Assembly (NCBI RefSeq): GCF_002208115.1
Contig: NZ_CP020946.1
Coordinates: 3,658,001-3,722,000 of the forward strand
Source of the DNA: Bdellovibrio bacteriovorus
GTDB taxonomy: Bacteria; Bdellovibrionota; Bdellovibrionia; Bdellovibrionales; Bdellovibrionaceae
DNA: 64,000 bases
Direction: 5' to 3'
Both the position numbers and the translations under genes were made by a program. Position 1 is the stretch's first letter; each line of letters starts with the position of its first letter. Positions 25,717 to 34,228 of the stretch are shown here, one piece after another. The notes beneath the pieces were generated by a model. That model was given only the letters and a program-made list of their open reading frames with translations. It was not told the origin of the DNA and ran no database searches.

Positions 25717-27233
25717 TACTTCATGTCCAAGTTCATGCCCGGCAAAATTTTCGTCGGGTCAAAAGGAGTCGTATCTTCAAGGCTCGCCACCGGAACCGTG
25801 CAGTACTGAATTGCAAAGTGCGCAGAAGGACGATCATTCCCGGACTTACCCATGCCACCAAATGGCAGACGGGAACTGGATCCGTTGGTCGTGCGATTCC
25901 AGTTCAAAAGACCCACACGCGCCTTCAACAAAGCCTGCTCGTAAAGTTCCTTGTTCTTAGAGAACAGCGCCATCACCAGGCCATAACCTGAAGAGTTCAC
26001 GATATTCATCGCCTCGTCAAAGTTGTCAGATTGATAGATCGCCACATTCGGGCCAAAGATCTCGCTTTTCTGATAAACGCTGTTTGGATCAAACTTGTTC
26101 ACCAGATGGATCGACGGCGTCACGTAGTAACCTTTGTGTTTCAAATCCAACGCTTTACCGCGCATCAGGCTTTCACAGTTTTCGCGGTTGGCGATTTCCT
26201 GGAAGCGGATGTATTTTTCCACCGCCGCTTCATTGATCAACGGACCCATGAAGTTGTTTTCTGTCCAGTGACCGATCGTCAGTTTTTTGGCCGCCTGATA
26301 GAATCTTTCTGTGAACTCGTCAGCGATTTTCGGGTGCAGGATAATACGGCTGGTGCAGGAGCAGCGCTGACCTGCGGTCATATACGAACCCACAAGGCTT
26401 TCATAGATGGCCTTGTCCATATCCGCATCATCCCAGACAACCGTGGCGTTCTTACCACCCATTTCAAGAGCCAGGATTTTCCAGTAGTGATTCAAAGTCT
26501 CTTGCTTGATTTTCAAACCGACTTCGTAAGAACCCGTGAACAAGATCCCGTCGACATGCTCGTTGGCAACCAAACGTCCCCCGGCCGCGCCGGCACCCTG
26601 AACCAGATTGAAGACACCTGGAGGGAACTGGGCTTTTTCATAGATTTCCGCCATGAACTGACCCACGGCCGGTGTCTGTTCGGAAGGCTTGAATACCACG
26701 GTATTACCCGCGATCAACGCCGGAATGATGTGGCCGTTGGGCAAATGCGCCGGGAAATTGAACGGACCCACTACCGCCATGACCCCGCGAGAGCGATAAC
26801 GAATTACACCCTCCACTTGCGGAAGAGCGTTGGGAATTCTTTCTTCCGCTACCAGATTCAAAGACTGATTCAATGTGATGTCGATTTTTGCGCCCAAAGC
26901 TTTGGCTTCAGTCAACGCTTCCCAGGTCGGCTTCCCCGTATCACGGGAAATCACCTGCGCCATTTGTTCCGCGTGAGAATCAAACAGCTCCTTCAAACGC
27001 ATCAGATAACCGCGACGCTCGTCCACCGACAGCATCGCCCAGCCCATGTAGGCCTTTTTCGCCGCCACGCAGGCTTCGTCAATGTGGTCATTTTTAAATG
27101 GCACCGTCATGACAAGATCAGACAAGTCGGCCGGGCTGATGTCCTTGAACTCGCCGTCCCCTTTGCTGACCGGAACAAAACGTCCGTTGATAAAGTCACC
27201 TTTGTATTTGGTTGGGAAGATGGTGGTGCTCAT
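25716..27233 (-). CDS. astD: N-succinylglutamate 5-semialdehyde dehydrogenase AstD-like
   Basis: 505 residues of the aldehyde dehydrogenase superfamily. The AstD-like start is YKGDFINGRFV. Further motifs are NFPAHLPNGHIIPALIAGNTVVFKPSEQTP, FTGSYEVG, LEMGGKNA with the general-base Glu, and GQRCSCTSRI with the catalytic Cys. It oxidises succinylglutamate semialdehyde to succinylglutamate using NAD in the arginine succinyltransferase route. Next to astA and an aminotransferase gene, this supports the pathway assignment. The gene lies 3 bp after astA. Confidence 0.9.
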   Translation of the reverse strand: MSTTIFPTKYKGDFINGRFVPVSKGDGEFKDISPADLSDLVMTVPFKNDHIDEACVAAKKAYMGWAMLSVDERRGYLMRLKELFDSHAEQMAQVISRDTGKPTWEALTEAKALGAKIDITLNQSLNLVAEERIPNALPQVEGVIRYRSRGVMAVVGPFNFPAHLPNGHIIPALIAGNTVVFKPSEQTPAVGQFMAEIYEKAQFPPGVFNLVQGAGAAGGRLVANEHVDGILFTGSYEVGLKIKQETLNHYWKILALEMGGKNATVVWDDADMDKAIYESLVGSYMTAGQRCSCTSRIILHPKIADEFTERFYQAAKKLTIGHWTENNFMGPLINEAAVEKYIRFQEIANRENCESLMRGKALDLKHKGYYVTPSIHLVNKFDPNSVYQKSEIFGPNVAIYQSDNFDEAMNIVNSSGYGLVMALFSKNKELYEQALLKARVGLLNWNRTTNGSSSRLPFGGMGKSGNDRPSAHFAIQYCTVPVASLEDTTPFDPTKILPGMNLDMK

Positions 27234-27236
27234 TTC

Positions 27237-28265
27237 TTATTTTCCTCTATTGTAATTAAATGGAGACATATAAATTTCTTCGCCGACTTCAATGCCCAGA
27301 AGCTGACGCACTTTTGGCGCCAGCGCCACATCATTGCCGCGCACATCTGCTGAAGCCAGGGAGGCTTTAAACTCCTCACCCGTTGTCGCAACAAGGCCCT
27401 GCTCTTTATAAGCAGCATCCTTGAATTCGGTCACCCGCAGACGACGACCTTGCGTGATGGGCAGAATCTGGGACACGTTTGCGCCATAGTGAGGACCGCC
27501 ATCGAAAGGATCGACCTCATCCAGATAACTAAAGCCGATGCTTTCCAAAAGATGCTGGGCAGGCTTCGTGGCTTCACCCACACGGCCCAAAACCAGACGT
27601 GCTTTGGCGTCCAGCAGGCAAAGATAAATATCATCCTGCGGGAACAGACTTTCGATAAACTCTTTGTGGGATTGAGAAAGAAGATCCGCTTCCTGATAAG
27701 GAAGACCGGTGAATCGGCGGCCCAGGGCCTCCCAGAATTCACTGCGGCCTTCATCTGTCAGTGGCGGCGTCAGTTCACACAGCACACGGTCTTCAAAGCG
27801 TTCCGGGTAAAGACCCATGTACAGGAAACGGGAAAGACTGATTTGCTTTCCCAGTTTTTCCGGACGACGTCTGTAAGACTTATCAACAAGAAGTCCTCCG
27901 ATTTCTGTTGGACCGTCAAAATCCAGCTGAAAGCGCAAAACTTGATGAATAAAGCCCACTCCCAAGTCCTGGGAAAAATGGTCGCGTTTGAAAATTTTGA
28001 AATAACTGTGGGGAACTTCATCGTTGCCGTGTTTGGCCAGTACCAGGGAACTTCCCACGACGTACTTTTCTTCGACGTCTTCCAGAACGAAAAGATATTC
28101 GGACTGGGTTTTGGAAAGCTTGCCTGCAAACGACTGTTCACTGCGATCGATCTTTTCACCGATCACTTTCTTATCACCCGGCAGGTTCAAAAGATTGAAC
28201 TGCTTGGCGAGGTCCACCAGTTGATTCAAATCATCGTGATGTACCGGACGTATTATGAAACTCAT
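27237..28265 (-). CDS. astA: Arginine/ornithine N-succinyltransferase AstA-like
   Basis: 342 residues. It shows AstA family features: IIRPVHHDDLNQLVDLAK at the N-terminus, EIGGLLVDKSYRRRPEKLGKQISLSRFLYMG in the middle, FTGLPYQEADLLSQSHKEFIESLFP, and the C-terminal GIGF-type FSYLDEVDPFDGGPHYGA. It transfers succinyl from succinyl-CoA to arginine or ornithine. The start ATG at 28265 overlaps the stop of the M20 hydrolase gene (ATGA), with AAAGG 8 nt upstream. A TTG at 28271 is less likely. Confidence 0.92.
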   Translation of the reverse strand: MSFIIRPVHHDDLNQLVDLAKQFNLLNLPGDKKVIGEKIDRSEQSFAGKLSKTQSEYLFVLEDVEEKYVVGSSLVLAKHGNDEVPHSYFKIFKRDHFSQDLGVGFIHQVLRFQLDFDGPTEIGGLLVDKSYRRRPEKLGKQISLSRFLYMGLYPERFEDRVLCELTPPLTDEGRSEFWEALGRRFTGLPYQEADLLSQSHKEFIESLFPQDDIYLCLLDAKARLVLGRVGEATKPAQHLLESIGFSYLDEVDPFDGGPHYGANVSQILPITQGRRLRVTEFKDAAYKEQGLVATTGEEFKASLASADVRGNDVALAPKVRQLLGIEVGEEIYMSPFNYNRGK

Positions 28266-29608
28266 AAACAAAACCTTTCGATGATCCTTTTATAAAACTC
28301 AATAGCTTTGTGCAGATCCTCAATAGAGACATGCTCCTGAGGAGTGTGCACATTTCCTTCCCTCTTTCCGGGACCGAAACAAACACATTCAATGCCCACA
28401 CGGGTGAAGATGCTGGCTTCATTGGTGGAAGCCTGGGTGATCGGCTTGTCATCAAGTCCCATCGCCCGCAATTCATCCAGACACCCCTTTGCCAGAATCG
28501 AAGTCACTTCGGTTCGGAAGGGTTTTTTATAATCATTCACACGGAACGTGGCACCATTGGCTTCGCACACCTGGCGCAGACGGTCCATCCAGCCTTCATA
28601 GATTTCATGCGTGATCACCGGAGGGATCCGGCATGAACCGGAAATCTGAATGTCGCCTTCATTGGTGCGGATAAGCCCAATATTCAATGTCGGCGTGGTC
28701 GGATAAAAATCATCGTCCTTGTGATCCAAAAACTCCAGCTCCAGAGCCTTCACCGCGCGATAGATATTCGCAATCTTGCGCGAAATCGGTTCTGCGATCT
28801 GAGTCACCATATCGATTTCCAGAAACGCGTGGCTGGGAACAGTGTTAAAGTTGATCCCGCCGTCCATCTCCATGACGTTCACCGAATCCGGCAGCATCAT
28901 GAGATATTCAAACATCTTGGCAATCGCACTTTCCCCCAAATGCGGGGTTGAAGAGTGCGCCGCTTTGCCACGGAAAATCTTGGACTGAGTCGACGTACTT
29001 TCGCGCAGGTTGTGCTCTTCACGATAGCGCATCTCTTCATCCGAGAACGGCACGTGAATCTCAACACTGGCAAAACCTTTTGCCGCATTAATCACACGCA
29101 AATCGCTGGGCTCCCCGATCATCGCCATCTTCGCAGAAATCTTGTTTTTGCGAATCAGCTTCAGCGCCCCTTGCATGCCGGATTCTTCACCGAAAGTTCC
29201 AACCAGCACCGGCGGCAAGCGCCACGCACGATGGGTTCCGAAAGACGCCAGCGCCTCCAGCTTGCACAGGAAATCCAGCTTCACATCCGCAGCCCCCAGG
29301 CCGTGGATTTTTCCGTCGATGATGTGCGCATCAAACGGATTGCTGCCCGTATCCGTCCAAAGTGAAAACGGTCCCGGATCCACCGTGTCCAGGTGCGTTT
29401 GCAGCAGGAACTCGGCTTCCGGGCGCTCTGCCACCGGGCGGGCAATCACATTGGCCTGCTCAAGGTCCCCGACAACCTCCTCTTGCTCTTCAACGTGCAG
29501 TCCACGCTGACGGCAGAAGGCCGCCACCCACTTGGACAATTCTTTATTGCCGTGAGTGGGTGAGCTGTCGATAGCAATCAGTTGTCGGCAGGCCTCGATG
29601 AAGTCCAA
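28262..29608 (-). CDS. M20-family metallohydrolase (candidate desuccinylase/deacetylase)
   Basis: 448 residues of the ArgE/DapE/carboxypeptidase class. Zinc ligands are visible in LLQTHLDTVDP, GLGAADVKLDFLCKL and the catalytic pair FGEESGMQGA. A dimerisation domain sits at about 180-310. It starts at TTG 29608 directly after the previous stop codon, with AAGGAG 5 nt upstream inside the preceding gene. Context (AstA, AstD, aminotransferase) and absence of an astE-type M14 gene here suggest it removes succinate from succinylglutamate (inference). ArgE-like deacetylation is the alternative. Confidence 0.88.
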   Translation of the reverse strand: MDFIEACRQLIAIDSSPTHGNKELSKWVAAFCRQRGLHVEEQEEVVGDLEQANVIARPVAERPEAEFLLQTHLDTVDPGPFSLWTDTGSNPFDAHIIDGKIHGLGAADVKLDFLCKLEALASFGTHRAWRLPPVLVGTFGEESGMQGALKLIRKNKISAKMAMIGEPSDLRVINAAKGFASVEIHVPFSDEEMRYREEHNLRESTSTQSKIFRGKAAHSSTPHLGESAIAKMFEYLMMLPDSVNVMEMDGGINFNTVPSHAFLEIDMVTQIAEPISRKIANIYRAVKALELEFLDHKDDDFYPTTPTLNIGLIRTNEGDIQISGSCRIPPVITHEIYEGWMDRLRQVCEANGATFRVNDYKKPFRTEVTSILAKGCLDELRAMGLDDKPITQASTNEASIFTRVGIECVCFGPGKREGNVHTPQEHVSIEDLHKAIEFYKRIIERFCL

Positions 29609-30985
29609 CTAGACTCCTTCAAGCAAAGTTTTTTCAATCGCTTTCAAAGCGATGTCGATGTCAGCGTCTTCAATGATCGCCGGCACCAGGAAACGGGCAC
29701 GAACCGGATCTTTCCCGCAAGGGAAAGCAATCACGCCGTTTTGGAACAGTTTGTTCAGGAAGGCATTCACGCTTTCTTTTTTTCCGTCATGCGGAGTGAA
29801 CGCAATCATCAGACCCATGCCGCCCGCATCCTGCGCGATACCTTTGCAGGAAGTTTCATTCAAACGGTTGATGCCGTCGATGAAGCGTCTGTGAATTTGA
29901 TTGATACGACCCTGAGGACCCAGGAAGCCTTCACCCAGCATGTCCAGCATTTCCATGCCCGCAGTCAAAGACGGCGTGGAGCCCGAGAACGTGCCGGCGA
30001 TCAGACCTGGTTTTGGATTGTATTCTTCCGTGTAAAGAGTCGCACCCACTTGGGCTGTTTTTGCGATCGTGCAGATGTCGATGTACTGACCAATATCCAA
30101 AGTTTCATAAGCAAAGTATTCACCCGTGCGTGTGAAGGTCTGAACCTCGTCCGCCCAGATCGCGATGTTCTTGGATTTACAGAAATCCAGAAGTGGGATG
30201 AAGAATTCACGCGGAGCCGCCTGGTAACCGCCTTCACCCAGCATCGGTTCAAAACCAAAGACAGAAATGTTGCCTTCATGTTTTGCCACGTGCTCTTTCA
30301 TCACGTTCAAAGCTTTTTCGCCGGATTTTGGATCGCGCTTGTCAAAGAATGGAACGCGCAGAACTTCGTGATATTCAGGCAAACCCTGTTTGTAAGCCGG
30401 ATTGTCCGTCACTTCCGCCATCATTGTGGAACGACCTGCAAAGGCATCCTTGAAGCCCATCACAAAACGAGCCGGAGAATTTTTCTGACGGGAAAGTTTC
30501 AGCGCATTTTCATTGGCCATGGTACCGCAAGTGGCGATCCATGCATATTTCATGCGGCTTTTTTTACTGGCAAGTTTCACCATTTTTTCAGTGAACAGAC
30601 GATATTCGTTGTTTGGCTGAAGGTTGCCTTGAGTCAGAATGTCCGCCAAAGAACCACGAACCGCAGCAGCGATCACGCGTGGGTGAGAGTGGCCCATCAG
30701 GTGAATACCGATACCGTTGATCAAATCCAATTTCACGCTGCCGTCTTCAAGCTCCACGTAAGGACCGCGACCCGCGCCCGTACCCATGTACGGATAGTGC
30801 AAAGGACGACCACGGAACTGACCGGCAAGATCAATCTTTTGTTTTCCAGAATCTTTAAATTCATCCATCGGAGCGCGAATGCCAGTGATCTGTGCGTTTA
30901 GTTTTCCAACTTCGCCAACAAGATCCTGAACCATGGATTTGATTTTATCGGATTGCTGTATCTGATGACCTACAAGAGAACTCAT
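29609..30985 (-). CDS. Class III PLP aminotransferase, AstC/ArgD-like
   Basis: 458 residues. The PLP features are ATCGTMANENALKLSR, the cofactor Asp in IWADEVQTFTRTGEYFAYE, and the Schiff-base Lys in ICTIAKTAQVGATLY. A roughly 50-residue N-terminal coiled-coil-like extension precedes the catalytic part, longer than typical AstC (about 406 residues). It probably transaminates N2-succinylornithine to the semialdehyde used by AstD. It is first in the operon (aminotransferase, M20, astA, astD, mltG). AAAGG lies 5 nt before its ATG. Confidence 0.88.
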   Translation of the reverse strand: MSSLVGHQIQQSDKIKSMVQDLVGEVGKLNAQITGIRAPMDEFKDSGKQKIDLAGQFRGRPLHYPYMGTGAGRGPYVELEDGSVKLDLINGIGIHLMGHSHPRVIAAAVRGSLADILTQGNLQPNNEYRLFTEKMVKLASKKSRMKYAWIATCGTMANENALKLSRQKNSPARFVMGFKDAFAGRSTMMAEVTDNPAYKQGLPEYHEVLRVPFFDKRDPKSGEKALNVMKEHVAKHEGNISVFGFEPMLGEGGYQAAPREFFIPLLDFCKSKNIAIWADEVQTFTRTGEYFAYETLDIGQYIDICTIAKTAQVGATLYTEEYNPKPGLIAGTFSGSTPSLTAGMEMLDMLGEGFLGPQGRINQIHRRFIDGINRLNETSCKGIAQDAGGMGLMIAFTPHDGKKESVNAFLNKLFQNGVIAFPCGKDPVRARFLVPAIIEDADIDIALKAIEKTLLEGV

Positions 30986-31120
30986 AATACCTTTCGCGGG
31001 GCCTAATCTAAGCAGGACCCATTGTTTTTTGAAATGCCCGTCTAGTTTACTCCTGGGTCAGGACTAAGACAAGCCACGCCCTAGACATCAAGAGACTTTT
31101 ATCTGTAAACTTTGAGAGCT

Positions 31121-31906
31121 ATGTCGAACTTGAAATTGCTCTCTGTGTTCTTTCTTTTTCTGATTTTGCCCTCTCTAGGCGCGGCGCAAGCAGAGACCTC
31201 TGCAGATCTTTTTAAGCAGGGAACTCAGTTTTATGTCGCCAAAGACTATGCAAAAGCGAAGGAAAGCTTCTCTAAAGCCCTGCAGAACGATCCGCACAAC
31301 GCGACGGTTCTTACCAATCTTGCGTTGAGTGAGTTTCAGCTTGGAAACAAGCCCCTGGCAGTTGGCCTTCTGCGCAAAGCTTTGGATTCAGAACCGGAAC
31401 TTTCCACAGCAGTGGCTGGACTAAAGTTTGTGCTGTCACAGATGCAGGTGAAGGAAGTTCCGCACCAGATTGAAACTTACGAAACCCTTCGAAAGAATCT
31501 GCTGCAACCCGTTCCCTTGACGGCGTATCTCATTCTTTCCACTCTGCTTTTCTTTGTCGCGGGATGGCTGCTTTTAGGCTATGCGGGCGCTAGACGCCGC
31601 GCCCTGACTGAAGAAACCGCGCTGCCAAGATTCCCGACCGTAGCCGTCATTTTGACCCTGGGCTTTGTTATATTTACAGGGCTTCTGGGGTTGAAAATCT
31701 ATGACCTGTCGGTGACTCGCGGAACCATCATCGAAGAGAAAGTCGCGTTGCAAACCGCCCCAGGTGAAAACCAGGTCTCCATCCTCGATTTATTCGGCGG
31801 AATGGAGGTTGTCGCCCACACCACTCAAGGCGATTGGGTGCAGGTGACATACCCAGGCTCTCTTACCGGCTGGATTAAAAAATCCTCACTGCTTTTGACG
31901 CGTTGA
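31121..31906 (+). CDS. TPR and SH3 membrane protein, BatE-like
   Basis: 261 residues from ATG 31121 (a TTG 9 bp upstream is less likely). Order: signal peptide (to about residue 26), two TPR-like helix pairs (LFKQGTQFYVAKDYAKAKESFSKAL..), two transmembrane segments (about 135-155 and 170-195), then an SH3-like domain (EEKVALQTAPGENQVSILDLFGGMEVVA.. WVQVTYPGSLTGWIKKSSLL). This is the BatE design from Bacteroides aerotolerance operons, but the other bat genes are not here. bamD follows after 34 bp. Confidence 0.85.
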   Translation: MSNLKLLSVFFLFLILPSLGAAQAETSADLFKQGTQFYVAKDYAKAKESFSKALQNDPHNATVLTNLALSEFQLGNKPLAVGLLRKALDSEPELSTAVAGLKFVLSQMQVKEVPHQIETYETLRKNLLQPVPLTAYLILSTLLFFVAGWLLLGYAGARRRALTEETALPRFPTVAVILTLGFVIFTGLLGLKIYDLSVTRGTIIEEKVALQTAPGENQVSILDLFGGMEVVAHTTQGDWVQVTYPGSLTGWIKKSSLLLTR

Positions 31907-31940
31907 CAGCTGGACCTTGGTCAAAATATGATTTACCTCT

Positions 31941-32678
31941 ATGTTGAAAACGCTCCGAGTCATAGTCATTCTCGCGGCCCTGGGAACTCTGGTTTCCTGT
32001 GCCTCCACTGAAAAGAACTCCAATACGCCGGAAGGGGCTTTCGCCATTGCGGAAGAGTACGACAAATCTGAGCGCTATGAAGAAGCCATTCGTCGCTACA
32101 CCGAAGTAAAAAACAAATTCCCGTACAGCAACTTCGCCACCAAAGCCGAACTTGCAATCGCGGATGTTTACTACAAACAGGAATCCTACGCCGAAGCCCA
32201 AGTCTCTTACCAGATGTTCAAAGAGCTTCACCCGACCGTGCCGAACTCGGACTATGTTCAGTTCCGCATCGGCATGAGCTATTACAACCAGCTTCCTTCC
32301 ACCATTGACCGCGATCTAACTCTGGCCAATGACACGATCTTGAATCTTTCTGATTTGATTAAGAAATATCCGAACTCTGAGTTCGTGACCGAAGCCAAAG
32401 AAAAGCGCACCGCTGCGATTCGCATGCTGGCGGAAAAAGAGGAATACATCGCGGATTTCTACTTCAAACGTAAAATCTTCGACAGTGCTCTGGGCCGCTA
32501 TGAAGGTCTTTACAATAATTATCGCGGCCTTGGCTTTGATGCCAAAGCCCTTTCCCGTGCCACCATCTCGGCACAGAAAATCGGCGACACCGCGAAAGCA
32601 AAAAAGTACGAAGCCGTTTTGGCCCGTGACTTCCCTGGCAGCCGCGAACTGAAAGACGCTGAAAAGGAGCTTGAGTAA
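31941..32678 (+). CDS. bamD: Outer-membrane assembly lipoprotein BamD
   Basis: 245 residues. The lipobox LVSC places the acylated Cys at residue 20. TPR units follow, beginning AFAIAEEYDKSERYEEAIRRYTEVKNKFPYSNFATKAELAIADVYYKQESYAEAQVSYQMF, the classic BamD N-terminal pattern. It is a partner of BamA in outer-membrane protein insertion. It overlaps the next TPR gene by one base (TAATG). Tail residues are charged and helical. Confidence 0.93.
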   Translation: MLKTLRVIVILAALGTLVSCASTEKNSNTPEGAFAIAEEYDKSERYEEAIRRYTEVKNKFPYSNFATKAELAIADVYYKQESYAEAQVSYQMFKELHPTVPNSDYVQFRIGMSYYNQLPSTIDRDLTLANDTILNLSDLIKKYPNSEFVTEAKEKRTAAIRMLAEKEEYIADFYFKRKIFDSALGRYEGLYNNYRGLGFDAKALSRATISAQKIGDTAKAKKYEAVLARDFPGSRELKDAEKELE

Positions 32679-33400
32679 TGAACGCTCTTCATGACGATAT
32701 GCTCTCTGAAGCCCGTGGATACTTCATCAACGGGAACTACAAGATGGCCGAACCGATTCTGAACCAGATGCTTCTGCAAAACACCCGCAACCCGGAAGTT
32801 TATCAGATGCTGGCGACGATCTTTTACGACAAAGGCCAGTTCAGCAAGGCGATCAAAACCTTCCGTCGTGCTCTGGAAATTGATCCGACCTACACCGACG
32901 CCAGCGTGGGTTTATCCATCATTTTGAATGATCTGGGTAAATACGATGAAGGCAAACAGGTGTTCCTGGATGCTCAATCCCAGCTAGAGAAAAAATCCGG
33001 CAAGCAGGACCCGTTTGTAGACGAAAAAATCGCCTCCAAACACGAGGAACTGGCGGACCTGTATTATCAGTACAAGCGCTACAATGAAGCTTTGGAACAA
33101 CTGCTGAAGGCACAAAAACTTTCCAGCAGAAAAGCGGAAATCACCATGCGCATTGCCGAAGTTCATGTGCAACTGGGCCAGACTGAGCGTGCGATCAAGG
33201 ATCTGAAGTCCCTGATTCGCGAATACCCACACCTTATTCCAGCTCGACTGAAGCTTGGGGCGATTTACTACAACTCAAACAATATTGCTGAAGCCACTGA
33301 ACAATGGGAGAATATCCTTATTCGGGATCCGCAACATCCCGAGGCTTTGCGCTATCTGAAAATGGCGCAGGCTGCTGGCATCACTTCCATCGACTTGTAA
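32678..33400 (+). CDS. TPR-repeat protein, cytoplasmic or periplasmic adaptor
   Basis: 240 residues with about five tetratricopeptide repeats (for example PEVYQMLATIFYDKGQFSKAIKTFRRALEIDPTYTDASVGLSIILNDLGKYDEGKQVF). There is no signal peptide or membrane segment. Such proteins act as scaffolds, and the partner is not visible. It is translationally coupled to bamD (stop and start overlap) and followed by hpt after 12 bp. Confidence 0.9.
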   Translation: MNALHDDMLSEARGYFINGNYKMAEPILNQMLLQNTRNPEVYQMLATIFYDKGQFSKAIKTFRRALEIDPTYTDASVGLSIILNDLGKYDEGKQVFLDAQSQLEKKSGKQDPFVDEKIASKHEELADLYYQYKRYNEALEQLLKAQKLSSRKAEITMRIAEVHVQLGQTERAIKDLKSLIREYPHLIPARLKLGAIYYNSNNIAEATEQWENILIRDPQHPEALRYLKMAQAAGITSIDL

Positions 33401-33412
33401 GAGGCACACAAC

Positions 33413-33931
33413 ATGGCACAACTCAAAGATCAAATGGTTCCCTTCCTGACAAGCGACGAGATCAAAGAACTTGTCGAGACTCTGGCTTCCCAAATTGAAG
33501 CTGATTACGAAGGAAAGGAAGTGGTGTTCATCTGTCCTTTGCGCGGCTCCATCCACTTCACTGCGGATTTGATGCGTAAAGTGGACCTGCCTCAGCAGGT
33601 GGATTTCGTTCACGTGCAGGCGGTTGAGCGCGGTGGCGCAATCAAGATTGTAAAAGACATCTCCGTGAACATCGCAGGCAAACACGTGATCGTGGTTGAA
33701 GAAATCATCGACACCGGCAGAACTTTGAGCTTCCTAAGAAGCCGTCTGTTTGCGTCTGCTCCGGCATCTTTGAAAATCGTGACCCTGCTGGATAAACCGG
33801 CACGCCGTGAACTGCCAATCAAAGCTGATTACATCGGAAAGACTATTGAAGACCGTTATGTTGTTGGATACGGAATGGATTCCGAAGAGCTCGGAAGAAA
33901 TTATCCGGATATTTACGCGCTGAAAAACTAA
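33413..33931 (+). CDS. hpt: Hypoxanthine phosphoribosyltransferase
   Basis: 172 residues. The PRPP-binding signature VIVVEEIIDTGRTL is at about 84-97, with FICPLRGSIHFTADL near the N-terminus and the flexible loop between. It salvages hypoxanthine or guanine to the nucleotide, apt for a predator that feeds on prey nucleotides. It is last in the run BatE-like, bamD, TPR, hpt. Spacing upstream is 12 bp. Confidence 0.94.
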   Translation: MAQLKDQMVPFLTSDEIKELVETLASQIEADYEGKEVVFICPLRGSIHFTADLMRKVDLPQQVDFVHVQAVERGGAIKIVKDISVNIAGKHVIVVEEIIDTGRTLSFLRSRLFASAPASLKIVTLLDKPARRELPIKADYIGKTIEDRYVVGYGMDSEELGRNYPDIYALKN

Positions 33932-33945
33932 TCACGCGGACGTCG

Positions 33946-34020
33946 TTAGGAAACGACGACGTTCACGACGAATAGAATGACCACACAAAAAGCATAGAGA
34001 AAAACAAGGTGCTTAGGCAT
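33946..34020 (-). CDS. Candidate 24-residue membrane microprotein
   Basis: A short reading frame encodes MPKHLVFLYAFCVVILFVVN and then VVVS before TAA. It is almost entirely one hydrophobic helix with two positive residues at the start, as in known small membrane proteins. AGGAG sits 10 nt upstream of the ATG, slightly long. It occupies an otherwise empty 300-bp gap between hpt and the chemoreceptor gene, where I see nothing else. A 7-bp inverted repeat (33941-33958) covers its stop. No homology evidence is available. Confidence 0.35.
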   Translation of the reverse strand: MPKHLVFLYAFCVVILFVVNVVVS

Positions 34021-34228
34021 GCTGAGAAGTCTCCTAAGCCCCAATCTAGAGAGTCTTAGGACCTTCGTCAACACAGGACCCCAACCTAGGTCCAATTTTC
34101 TAAACAAAACTCACTTATATCAGAATTAATACCACCTCGTATTCAGGTTGTAGATCGCCCAAAAAGGTCCAGCCAGACTCGGATTGGCATTTAAGGACTC
34201 CGAAGAATCTGGCCGGAGGATTCCTTTT

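Noticed and set aside
26031-27353. A 440-codon open frame opposite astD
   Set aside because: Antisense shadow; the sequence is explained by the AstD reading frame on the other strand.
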